Shown: one piece after another, positions 55,103 through 63,977 of the stretch
Layout of the letters: each line of letters begins with the position of its first letter
Position numbering within the stretch: the stretch's first letter is position 1
Source: Pseudomonadota bacterium
GTDB taxonomy: Bacteria; Pseudomonadota; Gammaproteobacteria; Burkholderiales; Burkholderiaceae_E
NCBI GenBank assembly: GCA_023389055.1
Contig: JAEWFA010000050.1
Span: 9,981-73,980 of the forward strand
Length of the DNA stretch: 64,000 bases
Direction: 5' to 3'
The notes under the pieces: generated by a model
What the model saw: the letters and a program-made list of their open reading frames with translations, nothing else
Told to the model about the DNA's origin: nothing
The model's database searches: none
Program-made: the position numbers and the translations under genes

Positions 55103-55465
55103 ATGCCCCGAGTAAAGCGTGGAGTGACGGCGCGCGCGCGCCACAAGAAGGTTCTCGCCGCCGCGCGCGGTTTTCGCGGCCGCCGCGGCAACGTCTATCG
55201 CATCGCCAAGCAGGCGGTGATGAAGGCGGGCCAGTACGCCTACCGCGATCGCCGCACGAAGAAGCGCGTGTTCCGCGCGTTGTGGATCACGCGCATCAAC
55301 GCCGCGGTGCGCGAGCACGGGATGAACTACAGCACGTTCATCGCCGGGCTGAACAAGGCGTCGATCGGCCTGGACCGCAAGGTGCTCGCCGACCTCGCCG
55401 TGGCCGACAAGCCCGCGTTCGCGGCGATTGTCGCGCAGGTCAAGGCCTCGCTGGGCGCGGCCTGA
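55103..55465 (+). CDS. rplT: Large ribosomal subunit protein bL20
   Basis: 120 aa. MPRVKRGVTARARHKKVLAAARGFRGRRGN is the conserved opening and NYSTFIAGLNKASIGLDRKVLADLAV the globular part. It is needed for early 50S assembly and usually represses rpmI-rplT. AGGAGA precedes the ATG. Confidence 0.97.
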   Translation: MPRVKRGVTARARHKKVLAAARGFRGRRGNVYRIAKQAVMKAGQYAYRDRRTKKRVFRALWITRINAAVREHGMNYSTFIAGLNKASIGLDRKVLADLAVADKPAFAAIVAQVKASLGAA

Positions 55466-55484
55466 GCCCCGCGGCGGATCCCGG

Positions 55485-56513
55485 ATGAGCGCCTCCGCCG
55501 AGTGGGCGGCGACGATCGATCGCCTGCTCGGCGAGATCGGCGCCGCCCGCAGTTCCCACGAGCTCGCCAACGCCAAGGCGCGTGCGCTGGGCAAGGACGG
55601 CGCGCTCAGCGCCGAGATGAAGAAGCTCGGCGCACTCACGCCCGCCGAGCGCGCCGCCGCCGGGCGCGCGCTGAACGAGACGAAGCAGAGAATCGAAGCG
55701 GCGCTGCGTTCGCGCGAGGCGGCGCTCGCCGACGAGGCGTTGCGCGAACGTCTCGCCCAGGAGGCGATCGACGTCACGCTGCCCGGACGCGGGTTGGGCC
55801 GCGGCGGCCTGCATCCGCTCACGCGCACCATCGAGCGCGTCGAGGCGATCTTCCGCTCGATCGGCTTCGACGTCGCCGACGGCCCGGAGATCGAGGAAGA
55901 CTTCTTCAACTTCACCGCGTTGAACACGCCGCCCGATCATCCGGCGCGTTCGATGCACGACACTTTCTACGTCGACGCCCGCGACGCCGACGGGCGCCAG
56001 CTGCTGCTGCGCACGCACACGAGCCCCGTTCAGGTTCGCTACGCGCGCACGCACGAGCCGCCGATCCGCGTGATCGCACCGGGCAAGACGTACCGCGTCG
56101 ACTCCGATGCAACGCACTCGCCGATGTTCCATCAGTTCGAGGGGCTGTGGATCGACGAGCACGTGAGCTTCACCGACCTGAAGAGCGTCTACGCCGATTT
56201 CCTGCGTCGCTTCTTCGAGCGCGACGACCTCGACGTGCGCTTCCGGCCGTCGTACTTTCCGTTCACCGAGCCGTCGGCCGAGATCGACATGCGCTTTGCC
56301 GACGGTCCGCTCGCCGGACGCTGGCTCGAGGTGAGCGGCTCGGGCGAGGTGCACCCGAACGTGGTGCGCAACTACGGCCTCGATCCGGAGCGATACATCG
56401 GCTTCGCCTTCGGCTCGGGCATCGAGCGGCTGGCGATGCTGCGCTACGGCGTCGGCGACCTGCGGCTGTTCTACGAGAACGACCTGCGCTTCCTGCAGCA
56501 GTTCAACGGCTGA
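55485..56513 (+). CDS. pheS: Phenylalanine--tRNA ligase alpha subunit
   Basis: 342 aa. The N-terminal coiled coil is followed by the class II core: HPARSMHDTFYVD, VDSDATHSPMFHQFEGLWID (motif 2) and the terminal GFAFGSGIERLAMLRYGVGDLR (motif 3). The A294-position region GSGIERLA is normal. Works as an (alpha-beta)2 enzyme with PheT, encoded 7 bp downstream. I use ATG 55485, since the upstream GTG at 55428 lies inside rplT. Confidence 0.96.
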   Translation: MSASAEWAATIDRLLGEIGAARSSHELANAKARALGKDGALSAEMKKLGALTPAERAAAGRALNETKQRIEAALRSREAALADEALRERLAQEAIDVTLPGRGLGRGGLHPLTRTIERVEAIFRSIGFDVADGPEIEEDFFNFTALNTPPDHPARSMHDTFYVDARDADGRQLLLRTHTSPVQVRYARTHEPPIRVIAPGKTYRVDSDATHSPMFHQFEGLWIDEHVSFTDLKSVYADFLRRFFERDDLDVRFRPSYFPFTEPSAEIDMRFADGPLAGRWLEVSGSGEVHPNVVRNYGLDPERYIGFAFGSGIERLAMLRYGVGDLRLFYENDLRFLQQFNG

Positions 56514-56520
56514 AGCATCC

Positions 56521-58938
56521 ATGCGCATTCCCGAGAGCTGGCTTCGCAGCTTCGTTTCGCCCGACTGGAACGCCGACGAGATCGCCGACCGCCTGACGAT
56601 GGCCGGGCTGGAGGTCGAGGAGACCACTCGCGCGGCGCCGCCGTTTCGCGGTGTCGTCGTCGCCCGCGTCGTCGAAGTCGCGCGTCACCCGGACGCCGAC
56701 CGGTTGAGCGTCTGCGCGGTCGATGTCGGCGACGGCACGACGCGCACGATCGTCTGCGGCGCGCCGAACGTCGCCGCCGGAATGCGCGTCGCCTGCGCGC
56801 TGCCGGACGCGGAGCTTCCGGGCGGATTGAAGATCAAGCCGGTGAAGATGCGCGGGGTCGCGAGCGAGGGAATGCTCTGCTCGGCGCGCGAACTCGGACT
56901 GTCCGAGGATCACGCCGGCATCCTGTCGCTCGACCCCGCGCTGGCCCTGGGCACCGACCTGCGCGACGCGCTCGCGCTGGACGAGGCGGTCTTCGAGCTG
57001 AAGCTCACGCCGAATCTCGCGCACTGCATGAGCGTGTTCGGCGTTGCGCGCGAACTTTCGGCACTGAGCGGTGCGCCGCTGCAGTCGCCCGCCTTTCCGC
57101 CGGTGGCGTGCACGATCGACGATCGGCTGCCGGTGCGCGTGCTGGCGCCCGACCTGTGCGGGCGTTTTTCCGGGCGCGTTATCCGCGGGGTCGATCCCGC
57201 CGCGCCCACGCCCGAGTGGATGAAGCGCCGCCTCGAACGCGCCGGCCAGCGCAGCATCGCCGCGCTCGTCGACATCTCGAACTACGTGATGCTCGAGCTC
57301 GGCCGGCCGACGCACGTCTTCGACCTCGACCGCATCGACGGCGAACTCGAAGTGCGCTGGGGCCGTCCGGGCGAAAGCCTGGAGCTGCTCAACGGCCAGA
57401 CCGTCGAACTCGATGCCGGCGTCGGCGTCATTGCCGCCGGTGATCGCGTCGAGAGCCTGGCGGGCATCATGGGCGGCGAGGCCACGGCCGTCACCGACGA
57501 CACGCGCAACGTCTACGTCGAGGCCGCCTTCTGGTGGCCGACGGCGATCGCCGGTCGGCCGCGGCGCTACAACCTTTCCACGGACGCCGGCGCGCGCTTC
57601 GAGCGCGGGGTCGACCCGGCGAGCACCGTCGAGCACATCGAGTACATCACGCGGCTGATCGTCGACGTCTGCGGAGGGCAGGTCGGCCCGGTCGACGACG
57701 TCGTCACCGGGCTGCCGGCGCGCGAGCCGGTGCGGCTGCGCGCGGCTCGCGCGCGCAAGGTGATCGGCGTGGATATCGCCGACGACGAGATCGCGGGCGT
57801 CTTCGAGCGGCTGCAACTGCCTGCGCGACGCGACGGCGGTGACTTCCTCGTCCAGCCGCCGTCGTACCGCTTCGACCTGCAGATCGAGGAAGACCTGATC
57901 GAGGAAGTCGTGCGCATCTGGGGCTACGAGCGGCTGCCGGTGCGCCCGCCGATCGGCCCGATGCCGATGCGCGCGGTGCCGGAGGCGCGGCGTAGCGTCG
58001 CGCAACTCGCGCGAGCGATCGCGGCGCGCGACTACCAGGAGGTCGTCAGCTACAGCTTCGTCGCGTCGGCACTCGACCGGTGCCTGGGCAGCGGCACGCC
58101 GATCCGCCTGCTCAATCCGATCGCCACGCAGATGGACGTCATGCGCACGACGCTGTGGGTGGGCCTCGTGGAGACGCTTCGCGCGAACCTCAATCGCAAG
58201 GCAGCGCGCGTGCGCGTCTTCGAGACCGGACGCGTGTTCTCGGCCGACGCCATGCGCGTCGCCGACGCGCATCACGTGAAGGGCATCGCCCAGCCGCTGC
58301 GCCTGGGCCTGCTCGCCTACGGCCCGCAGTTCGACGAGCAGTGGGGCACCTCCGCTCGGCGCACCGATTTCTTCGACCTGAAGGGCGACCTCGAGGCGAT
58401 CGTCGAGCCGCCGCTGCATTTCGAAGCCGCATCGCATCCGGCGCTGCACCCGGGTCGCAGTGCGCGCATCGACTGCGCCGGCGAAGCGATCGGCTGGATC
58501 GGCGAGTTGCATCCGCAACTGCAGCACGACCTCGAGCTGCCGTTCGCTCCGGTCGTCGCCGAGATCGATCTCGCCCCCGCGCTCGCGCGCGGCGTGCCCG
58601 CTCACGAAGACAGCTCGCGCTTCCCCCCGATCGTCCGCGATCTTGCGATCGTCGTCGACGCAGCGCTTCCCGCTGCGCAGGTGCTCGCCGAGATCGACCA
58701 GGCGAGGGCTTCGTCGCCCGCCGCAGCGGTGGTCCGGAACGTGCGACTGTTTGACGAATATCGCGGTAAGGGATTGGAAAATAAGGAAAAAAGCCTTGCC
58801 TTCCGGCTTTGGATGCAAGATACTCGCCGTACCTTGAGCGAAGCCGAGGCGGCCGAAGCGGTCGAGGCGATCGTCTCTCGGCTCAGCCGGTCGGTGGGGG
58901 CACGACTCCGCTCCGGGCCCCGAAACGAAGAGCCGTAG
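56521..58938 (+). CDS. pheT: Phenylalanine--tRNA ligase beta subunit
   Basis: 805 aa. In order: an EMAP-like tRNA-binding domain (VVVARVVEVARHPDADRLSVCAVDVGDG), the B3/B4 editing domain (NYVMLELGRPTHVFDLDRI), B5 (around residues 410-480), the catalytic-like core, and the C-terminal anticodon-binding FDX-ACB domain (FPPIVRDLAIVVDAALP). It edits mischarged Tyr-tRNA and binds tRNA. The 38 bp gap to ihfA keeps the usual pheST-ihfA link. Confidence 0.96.
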   Translation: MRIPESWLRSFVSPDWNADEIADRLTMAGLEVEETTRAAPPFRGVVVARVVEVARHPDADRLSVCAVDVGDGTTRTIVCGAPNVAAGMRVACALPDAELPGGLKIKPVKMRGVASEGMLCSARELGLSEDHAGILSLDPALALGTDLRDALALDEAVFELKLTPNLAHCMSVFGVARELSALSGAPLQSPAFPPVACTIDDRLPVRVLAPDLCGRFSGRVIRGVDPAAPTPEWMKRRLERAGQRSIAALVDISNYVMLELGRPTHVFDLDRIDGELEVRWGRPGESLELLNGQTVELDAGVGVIAAGDRVESLAGIMGGEATAVTDDTRNVYVEAAFWWPTAIAGRPRRYNLSTDAGARFERGVDPASTVEHIEYITRLIVDVCGGQVGPVDDVVTGLPAREPVRLRAARARKVIGVDIADDEIAGVFERLQLPARRDGGDFLVQPPSYRFDLQIEEDLIEEVVRIWGYERLPVRPPIGPMPMRAVPEARRSVAQLARAIAARDYQEVVSYSFVASALDRCLGSGTPIRLLNPIATQMDVMRTTLWVGLVETLRANLNRKAARVRVFETGRVFSADAMRVADAHHVKGIAQPLRLGLLAYGPQFDEQWGTSARRTDFFDLKGDLEAIVEPPLHFEAASHPALHPGRSARIDCAGEAIGWIGELHPQLQHDLELPFAPVVAEIDLAPALARGVPAHEDSSRFPPIVRDLAIVVDAALPAAQVLAEIDQARASSPAAAVVRNVRLFDEYRGKGLENKEKSLAFRLWMQDTRRTLSEAEAAEAVEAIVSRLSRSVGARLRSGPRNEEP

Positions 58939-58976
58939 CCCAGCCCCAGAAGCATTCCCAAGCAGATTCGAGAACG

Positions 58977-59513
58977 ATGGCGGAAACGATGATCCCGTTC
59001 GGCCACGCGGTCCCGGACCATCGCAACGAGGCGTCCGCCGAATCGCAGGCGGGCGTTGCCCCTCTGGAGTCCGAAGCGACCGCGTTGAGCGCCCCGGCTG
59101 CGTCGACGGCCGCGCGATGGTCGCAGCGCAGCCTGCGCAGCGATTCGACCGATGCCGGCGGCTCCGTGGCGAGCCTGCGCGACGAGCGCGATCCCGACGA
59201 CGAACCGCCGCAGGGCGAGGGCTTCACGCTGACGAAAGCCGAGCTTGCGGAGATGCTCTTCGAGCGGGTAGGCCTGAACAAGCGCGAAGCCAAGGACATG
59301 GTCGAGACCTTCTTCGACGAGATCCGTGGCGCGCTCGAGCGCGGCGGCTGCGTGAAGCTTTCGGGTTTCGGCAACTTCCAGTTGCGCGACAAGCCCCAGC
59401 GCCCGGGACGCAACCCCAAGACCGGCGAGGAAATCCCGATCTCGGCCCGCCGCGTGGTCACGTTCCACGCGAGCCAGAAGCTGAAGTCGCAGATCGAGGG
59501 CGACCAGAACTGA
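58977..59513 (+). CDS. ihfA: Integration host factor alpha subunit with long N-terminal extension
   Basis: 178 aa from ATG 58977, against about 100-135 aa for the family. The IHF fold begins only at about residue 81 (FTLTKAELAEMLFERVGLNKREAKDMVETFF) and carries the DNA-bending arm GRNPKTGEEIPI. The first 80 residues are Ala/Ser/Asp/Glu-rich and look disordered. GTG 59166 in the same frame would give a more usual 115 aa protein, so the extension may not be translated. IHF bends DNA at promoters and recombination sites. pheST-ihfA order is conserved. Confidence 0.92.
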   Translation: MAETMIPFGHAVPDHRNEASAESQAGVAPLESEATALSAPAASTAARWSQRSLRSDSTDAGGSVASLRDERDPDDEPPQGEGFTLTKAELAEMLFERVGLNKREAKDMVETFFDEIRGALERGGCVKLSGFGNFQLRDKPQRPGRNPKTGEEIPISARRVVTFHASQKLKSQIEGDQN

Positions 59514-59545
59514 GGCCGGCGCGCTCCGCGCCGGCACGGCAAACG

Positions 59546-59968
59546 ATGCAGAAGACCGATACCAAGGCAGCGTTGCCGCCGATTCCCGCGAAGCGTTATT
59601 TCACGATCGGCGAAGTGAGCGAGTTGTGCGGCGTCAAGCCGCACGTGCTGCGCTACTGGGAGCAGGAGTTCACGCAACTGCGCCCGATGAAGCGGCGCGG
59701 CAACCGGCGCTACTACCAGCACCACGAGGTGCTGCTGGTGCGACGAATTCGCGAACTGCTCTACGAACAGGGCTTCACGATCAGCGGGGCGAGGAACCGG
59801 CTCGGCGAGGCGCAGCAGGCGGGGAAGGGGCGCGAGACGGCGCCCGTGCAGGAAGAAGATGCGTTGCCGGCCGACGCGCCATCCGTCGAAGCGGCGCCGG
59901 CTCCTGCGAGCATTGATCTCGCCGCGATCCGCGCGGAGCTGGAGAAGGCGCTCGCGCTGCTGCGCTGA
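59546..59968 (+). CDS. MerR-family transcriptional regulator
   Basis: 140 aa. An N-terminal winged helix-turn-helix (YFTIGEVSELCGVKPHVLRYWEQEF, then MKRRGNRRYYQHHEVLLVRRIRELLYEQGFTISGARNRL) is followed by an acidic Pro/Ala linker and a short helix. It lacks effector-binding cysteines. This small MerR protein follows ihfA in many proteobacteria; its target is unknown. 32 bp after ihfA. Confidence 0.9.
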   Translation: MQKTDTKAALPPIPAKRYFTIGEVSELCGVKPHVLRYWEQEFTQLRPMKRRGNRRYYQHHEVLLVRRIRELLYEQGFTISGARNRLGEAQQAGKGRETAPVQEEDALPADAPSVEAAPAPASIDLAAIRAELEKALALLR

Positions 59969-60006
59969 TTCGTCGTCGGCTTCGTCCGATGGCGCAGGGC
60001 GGCTGA

Positions 60007-60012
60007 TATACT
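60007..60012 (+). promoter_or_regulatory. Candidate -10 box (TATACT) for tRNA-Pro
   Basis: TATACT ends 9 bp before the tRNA 5' end, matching the tRNA-Val arrangement. Confidence 0.55.
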
Positions 60013-60021
60013 TCGCGGCTT

Positions 60022-60098
60022 CGGGACGTAGCGCAGCCTGGTAGCGCACTTGCATGGGGTGCAAGGGGTCGCGAGTTCGAATCCCGCCGTCCCGACCA
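60022..60098 (+). tRNA. tRNA-Pro(GGG)
   Basis: 77 nt with encoded CCA. Acceptor arms CGGGACG/CGTCCCG pair. The anticodon stem CTTGC/GCAAG encloses ATGGGGT, giving GGG. AGTTCGAATCC is the T arm. It reads CCC and CCU. Confidence 0.95.
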
Positions 60099-60106
60099 GT
60101 AAAGTC

Positions 60107-60143
60107 AAGGGCTTACGTTGAAAGACGTGAGCCCTTTCCTTTT
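60107..60143 (+). terminator. Intrinsic terminator after tRNA-Pro
   Basis: A 12 bp stem with one wobble pair (60107-60118/60125-60136) and a 6 nt loop, followed by a T-rich stretch with two C interruptions. Confidence 0.75.
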
Positions 60144-60223
60144 CCGCGTCCCGCTCGCCAGCGAGGCGCGGCGACGTTGCGGCCTGTCCGCGAATGACCG
60201 CCGGCGAGTCGTATCATCGATTC

Positions 60224-61096
60224 ATGAAAGTCCGAACCCTGCAACGCATCGTGCGCGCCGTTGCGTCGTCCGATGGCGCCGGCGTTCGCCTGCTGCGCAG
60301 CCTGGGCCAGCCGCTCGGGCCGCGCCAGGCGATCCGCGTCGATCCGTTCCTGCTGCTCGACGAGTTCTCGTCCGATGACCCCGACGATTACGTCGCCGGA
60401 TTTCCCTCGCACCCGCATCGCGGCTTCGAGACGATCACGTACATCCTCGACGGCCACATGCTGCACGAGGACCATCTCGGGCACCGCGGGGATCTCAGGA
60501 GCGGCGGCGTGCAGTGGATGACCGCGGGCCGCGGCATCGTCCATTCGGAGATGCCGCAGCAGACGCAGGGCCGCATGCGCGGTTTCCAGCTGTGGTTGAA
60601 CCTGCCCGCGCGCGAGAAGATGCGCGAGCCCGAGTACGTCGACCTGCAGCCGGAAACCATCCCGGAAGTCGCGCTGCCCGGCGGGGGTCTCGTGCGGGTC
60701 ATCGCAGGCAGCTTCGGTGCCGACGGCAGCTCGACACGGGGGCCGATCGCCGGCCGGTCGACCGAACCGGTCTATTTCGACGTGCGCCTTGCCGCCGACG
60801 CGACCTTCGCGCATCCGGTTGCCGACGGGCACAACGCCTTCGTCTATCCGTACGAAGGAAAGCTTCGCGTCGGCCCCACCGATGCAGCGCGCGCGCTCGA
60901 GGCGCACGCTGCGGGCGTTCTGTCGAACGAGGGCGGTGTTCTCGTGCAGGCCGGCGACGACGGAGCCCGTTTCCTGCTGATCGCGGGTCGCCCCATCGGC
61001 GAGCCGATCGTGCAGTACGGGCCGTTCGTGATGAACACGGCCGACGAGATCTCGCGCACCCTGCGGGATTTCCAGCGCGGCAGCTTCTCGGGCTAG
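60224..61096 (+). CDS. Pirin family protein
   Basis: 290 aa bicupin. The N-terminal cupin has the metal set HPHRGFETITYILDG (two His) and AGRGIVHSEM (His and Glu), as in human pirin and YhhW. The C-terminal cupin lacks such ligands. Bacterial pirins bind Fe(II) and some oxidise quercetin or modulate enzymes; the role here is unknown. ATG 60224 opens with MKVRTLQRIV; ATG 60194 would add ten residues. VOC gene follows 84 bp downstream. Confidence 0.9.
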   Translation: MKVRTLQRIVRAVASSDGAGVRLLRSLGQPLGPRQAIRVDPFLLLDEFSSDDPDDYVAGFPSHPHRGFETITYILDGHMLHEDHLGHRGDLRSGGVQWMTAGRGIVHSEMPQQTQGRMRGFQLWLNLPAREKMREPEYVDLQPETIPEVALPGGGLVRVIAGSFGADGSSTRGPIAGRSTEPVYFDVRLAADATFAHPVADGHNAFVYPYEGKLRVGPTDAARALEAHAAGVLSNEGGVLVQAGDDGARFLLIAGRPIGEPIVQYGPFVMNTADEISRTLRDFQRGSFSG

Positions 61097-61142
61097 AAGG
61101 CGTGGTATATCGGACCTTGCGCCATCGGCTGCGGTAATCGCC

Positions 61143-61162
61143 CGCGCCGCTGCGGCGCGTTT
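61143..61162 (+). terminator. Weak hairpin terminator upstream of the VOC gene
   Basis: Perfect 7 bp stem (61143-61149/61153-61159) with CTG loop, then TTT. It ends 5 bp before the AGGAGG of the VOC gene and might also influence its translation. Confidence 0.4.
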
Positions 61163-61180
61163 GCCCAAGGAGGCGGTACG

Positions 61181-61597
61181 TTGCAACCTTTCCATCTCGC
61201 CTTTCCCGTGACGGACCTCGCCGCCGCGCGCGCGTTCTACGGAGAGCTTCTCGGCTGCCCCGAGGGCCGCAGTTCGAACGAGTGGATCGACTTCGATCTC
61301 TATGGCCACCAGATCGTCGCGCACCTGGCGCCCGAGCATCCGCGGGCGAAATCGCACAACGAGGTCGACGGGGACGCGGTGCCGGTACCGCATTTCGGCG
61401 TGGTGCTGTCGATGGAGCAATGGAGCGCGCTCGCCGAGCGTCTGCGCGCGGCCGGCACGCGCTTCATCATCGAGCCGCATGTGCGCTTCCAGGGGCTGCC
61501 CGGAGAGCAGGCGACGATGTTCTTCCTCGATCCTTCGGGCAACGCGCTCGAGTTCAAGGCGTTTCGCGACCTGTCGTCGTTGTTCGCCAAGCAGTAG
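61181..61597 (+). CDS. VOC (glyoxalase/bleomycin-resistance fold) family protein
   Basis: 138 aa, one VOC module pair. FHLAFPVTDLAAARAFYGELLGC is the typical first half and EQATMFFLDPSGNALEFKAF the second; His and Glu at these ends are metal-ligand candidates. The family includes dioxygenases and isomerases, and no substrate can be given. A strong AGGAGG (61168-61173) fixes the TTG start at 61181. Confidence 0.9.
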   Translation: MQPFHLAFPVTDLAAARAFYGELLGCPEGRSSNEWIDFDLYGHQIVAHLAPEHPRAKSHNEVDGDAVPVPHFGVVLSMEQWSALAERLRAAGTRFIIEPHVRFQGLPGEQATMFFLDPSGNALEFKAFRDLSSLFAKQ

Positions 61598-61663
61598 GGC
61601 CGGCGAGGGCCGGCCGCGACGCTGCTCGAATGCGGCGGGCTCGCCGCACCGCCGAATGGCCGG

Positions 61664-63904
61664 TCAGCGCTCCTCGCTCATCTCGCGCACCAACGGCTTG
61701 GTGAAGATCTCCTCCAGCGGCGCCGCCTTGCCGATCAGTTCGCCCTGGATGTGGTCGACGCCGAGTTCGGTGAGCCGATCGAGGATGTCCTGCGTGTGCA
61801 CGTGCTCGGCGATCGTGCGGATGTTCAGCCTGCGCGCCACGCGAACGGTGGACAGCACGATCTCCTCGTCGATCGCGCTGGTCACCAGGTTGCGGATGAA
61901 CGAGCCGTCGATCTTCAGGTAGTCGAGCGGGAATCGCTTCAGGTACTCGAAGGTCGCCAGTCCGGTGCCGAAGTCGTCCAGCGCGATGCCGAAGCCTTCG
62001 GCCTTCAGGTCGTCGACCAGCCGCGACGCCGCCGCCGGGTTGCGGATCGCCTCGCTCTCGGTGATCTCGAAGACGATCTTCTCCGGCGGGATGCTGAACT
62101 CGGCGCGCTGCTCGCGGATGTAGCCGGCGATCGTGCCGTCGCTCATCGTGAGCCCCGACAGGTTGATCGAGCACTTCCAGGTGCGGGCGAGCGCCTCGGG
62201 ATGCTCGGCGAGCCACGAGAAGATCCGCCGAATGACGCCGCGGTCCATCGCCGGTGTCATCTGCGCCTGCACCGCGAGCGACAGGAACTCCGGGGGCCGG
62301 ATCAGTCCGCCGTCGCGGTCGAGCAGGCGGATCAGCACCTCGTACGACAGCATGCCTGCCGGTGCCTCCGGATCGACGATCGGCTGCGCATGCATCTCGA
62401 AGCGCTTCTCGCGAATCGCCTCGCGGATGTGCTCGATCTTTCCCTGGTGCGCGCGACGCGCGTCGATCATCGTCTGCGACAGCGGCTCGACGAACAGTTG
62501 CGGCTCGCGCACGCTCGCCGCGATCGCCATCGCGTCCGACAGCGACATCAGGCAATCCTCGCTGTTGATCAGCGCATGCCGATCGACGAGCAGGCCGGCG
62601 ACGCAGGTCTGCAGCCGCACGCTGCCGTTCACCGTCTTGAAGAGCTGCCCGTTGAGCTGCGAGTAGACCTCGCGCGCCACCGAGCGCACCTGCGCGACCG
62701 AATCGGCTTCGACCAGCAGCGCGAAGCGCCCGCCCGACAGGCGCGCGGCGGCCTGCGCGCCGGGTTGGCGCAGCAGCAGCGAAGCGGCGTTCTGCTCGAG
62801 CTGCAGCGCCGGCATCGTTCCGCACAGGTCATTGAGCGTGTCGAAGTTCGCCAGGTGCAGTCCGATCAGTCCGTAATCGGGGCGGGTAGTCGTCGCCAGT
62901 CGCTCGCCGACCTCGGCGATGAGCCCGCGGTCGTTGAGCAGGCCGGTGGACATGTCCTCGCGCGCCTGGGCTCCGACGCGCGCGAGCGCGAAGCGACGGT
63001 CGCTGGCAATCGATTGCAGCATCAGCGCGACGACGATCGCGGTGAAGACCAGCATCGACGCCTCGATCGCGCGCCCGGCGGGATCGGCAGCGGCGGCGAT
63101 CTGGTGCGAGCGCACGACGAGCAGCGGGATGGTGGTCGCCACGAGCGAGAGCGCAGTGGCGCGCTCGTTCATCCGGATCGCGATCCAGACGACGATCGGA
63201 AAATAGAGGAACAGCAGCACGTACGCATAGGTGCCGTAGCCGAGCAGCGACAGCCCCAGGCTCGCCGCCACCACCAGCGCCGTCAGCACGAACGCCGGCG
63301 CATCGAGCAGCGGTTCGTCGCGGCGCGCTTCCTCGGCCTTCGCCATCAGCGACTGTCCGAACCACGCGAGCAGCGCCGGCGCGATCAGCAGGATGCCGAG
63401 CGAGTCGATCAGCCACCAGACGAGAAAGCGATGCGCCCAGTGCAACTCGCCCACCCCGCCGACGATGCGCAGGCCCGTGCCGGCGAGCATCGCATCCACA
63501 GGCGCGGCGACGAGCACGACGATCGCGATGAAGCGCACCGACGTTTCGAGTCGGTATTCCGGAGGCTTCCAGTCGTTCAGCCGGCGCAGTGCCAGCGTGG
63601 CAATCGCCGGGCCGAGCGCGCTTGCGCCGAAAATGCTCGCCGTGACGCCGGCGCTTCCGAACTCGATCCATGCCCACAGCGCGGCGCCCGCTGCGGCAGG
63701 CGCCGACCATACGAGCCCGTAGCGCCAGGCGAACGCCAAGGCCACCCCGGCGCCCGGCCAGACAAGCAGCAGGTCGGTGCTGTGTAGCGAGATGAGTTGT
63801 GCGACCAGGCACGCGAGAAACGCGATGCCGGTGGCGAGCAGCATCCGGGGGAAGGGGGCGAGGCCGCCTTCCCCTGGCAGCGGGTGCGCTGACGATTCGG
63901 ACAA
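61664..63904 (-). CDS. MASE1-GGDEF(degenerate)-EAL membrane protein, probable c-di-GMP phosphodiesterase
   Basis: 746 aa. About eight N-terminal helices (to about residue 300) resemble the MASE1 sensor domain (LLLVWPGAGVALAFAWRYG). The GGDEF domain (about 315-470) reads LSGGRFALLVEA, losing the Asp-Glu needed for cyclase activity. The EAL domain (about 485-740) keeps its catalytic set: Gln in MHAQPIVDP, Glu in YEVLIRL, Asn in SINLSG, Glu in FEITESE, Asp-Asp in ALDDFGTG, Lys in YLKIDGSF and Gln in HIQGELIG. So it should hydrolyse c-di-GMP, with the GGDEF part perhaps a GTP sensor. It is convergent with the VOC gene. Confidence 0.9.
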   Translation of the reverse strand: MSESSAHPLPGEGGLAPFPRMLLATGIAFLACLVAQLISLHSTDLLLVWPGAGVALAFAWRYGLVWSAPAAAGAALWAWIEFGSAGVTASIFGASALGPAIATLALRRLNDWKPPEYRLETSVRFIAIVVLVAAPVDAMLAGTGLRIVGGVGELHWAHRFLVWWLIDSLGILLIAPALLAWFGQSLMAKAEEARRDEPLLDAPAFVLTALVVAASLGLSLLGYGTYAYVLLFLYFPIVVWIAIRMNERATALSLVATTIPLLVVRSHQIAAAADPAGRAIEASMLVFTAIVVALMLQSIASDRRFALARVGAQAREDMSTGLLNDRGLIAEVGERLATTTRPDYGLIGLHLANFDTLNDLCGTMPALQLEQNAASLLLRQPGAQAAARLSGGRFALLVEADSVAQVRSVAREVYSQLNGQLFKTVNGSVRLQTCVAGLLVDRHALINSEDCLMSLSDAMAIAASVREPQLFVEPLSQTMIDARRAHQGKIEHIREAIREKRFEMHAQPIVDPEAPAGMLSYEVLIRLLDRDGGLIRPPEFLSLAVQAQMTPAMDRGVIRRIFSWLAEHPEALARTWKCSINLSGLTMSDGTIAGYIREQRAEFSIPPEKIVFEITESEAIRNPAAASRLVDDLKAEGFGIALDDFGTGLATFEYLKRFPLDYLKIDGSFIRNLVTSAIDEEIVLSTVRVARRLNIRTIAEHVHTQDILDRLTELGVDHIQGELIGKAAPLEEIFTKPLVREMSEER

Positions 63905-63952
63905 GGGCAGTAGGCTGACGCTTCGCTCGACGGCGAAGTGTAATGCAGCGGG

Positions 63953-63977
63953 GGTCGGCGCGCTGTGCGCGCCGACC
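63953..63977. repeat. Perfect 11 bp inverted repeat near the right edge
   Basis: Arms 63953-63963 and 63967-63977 with a 3 nt loop, no T tract. It lies upstream of the EAL gene and may end a transcript arriving from outside the window. Confidence 0.5.

Noticed and set aside
56503..58818. 771-codon antisense frame opposite pheT
   Set aside because: Same third-position effect; no motifs, and pheT is intact.
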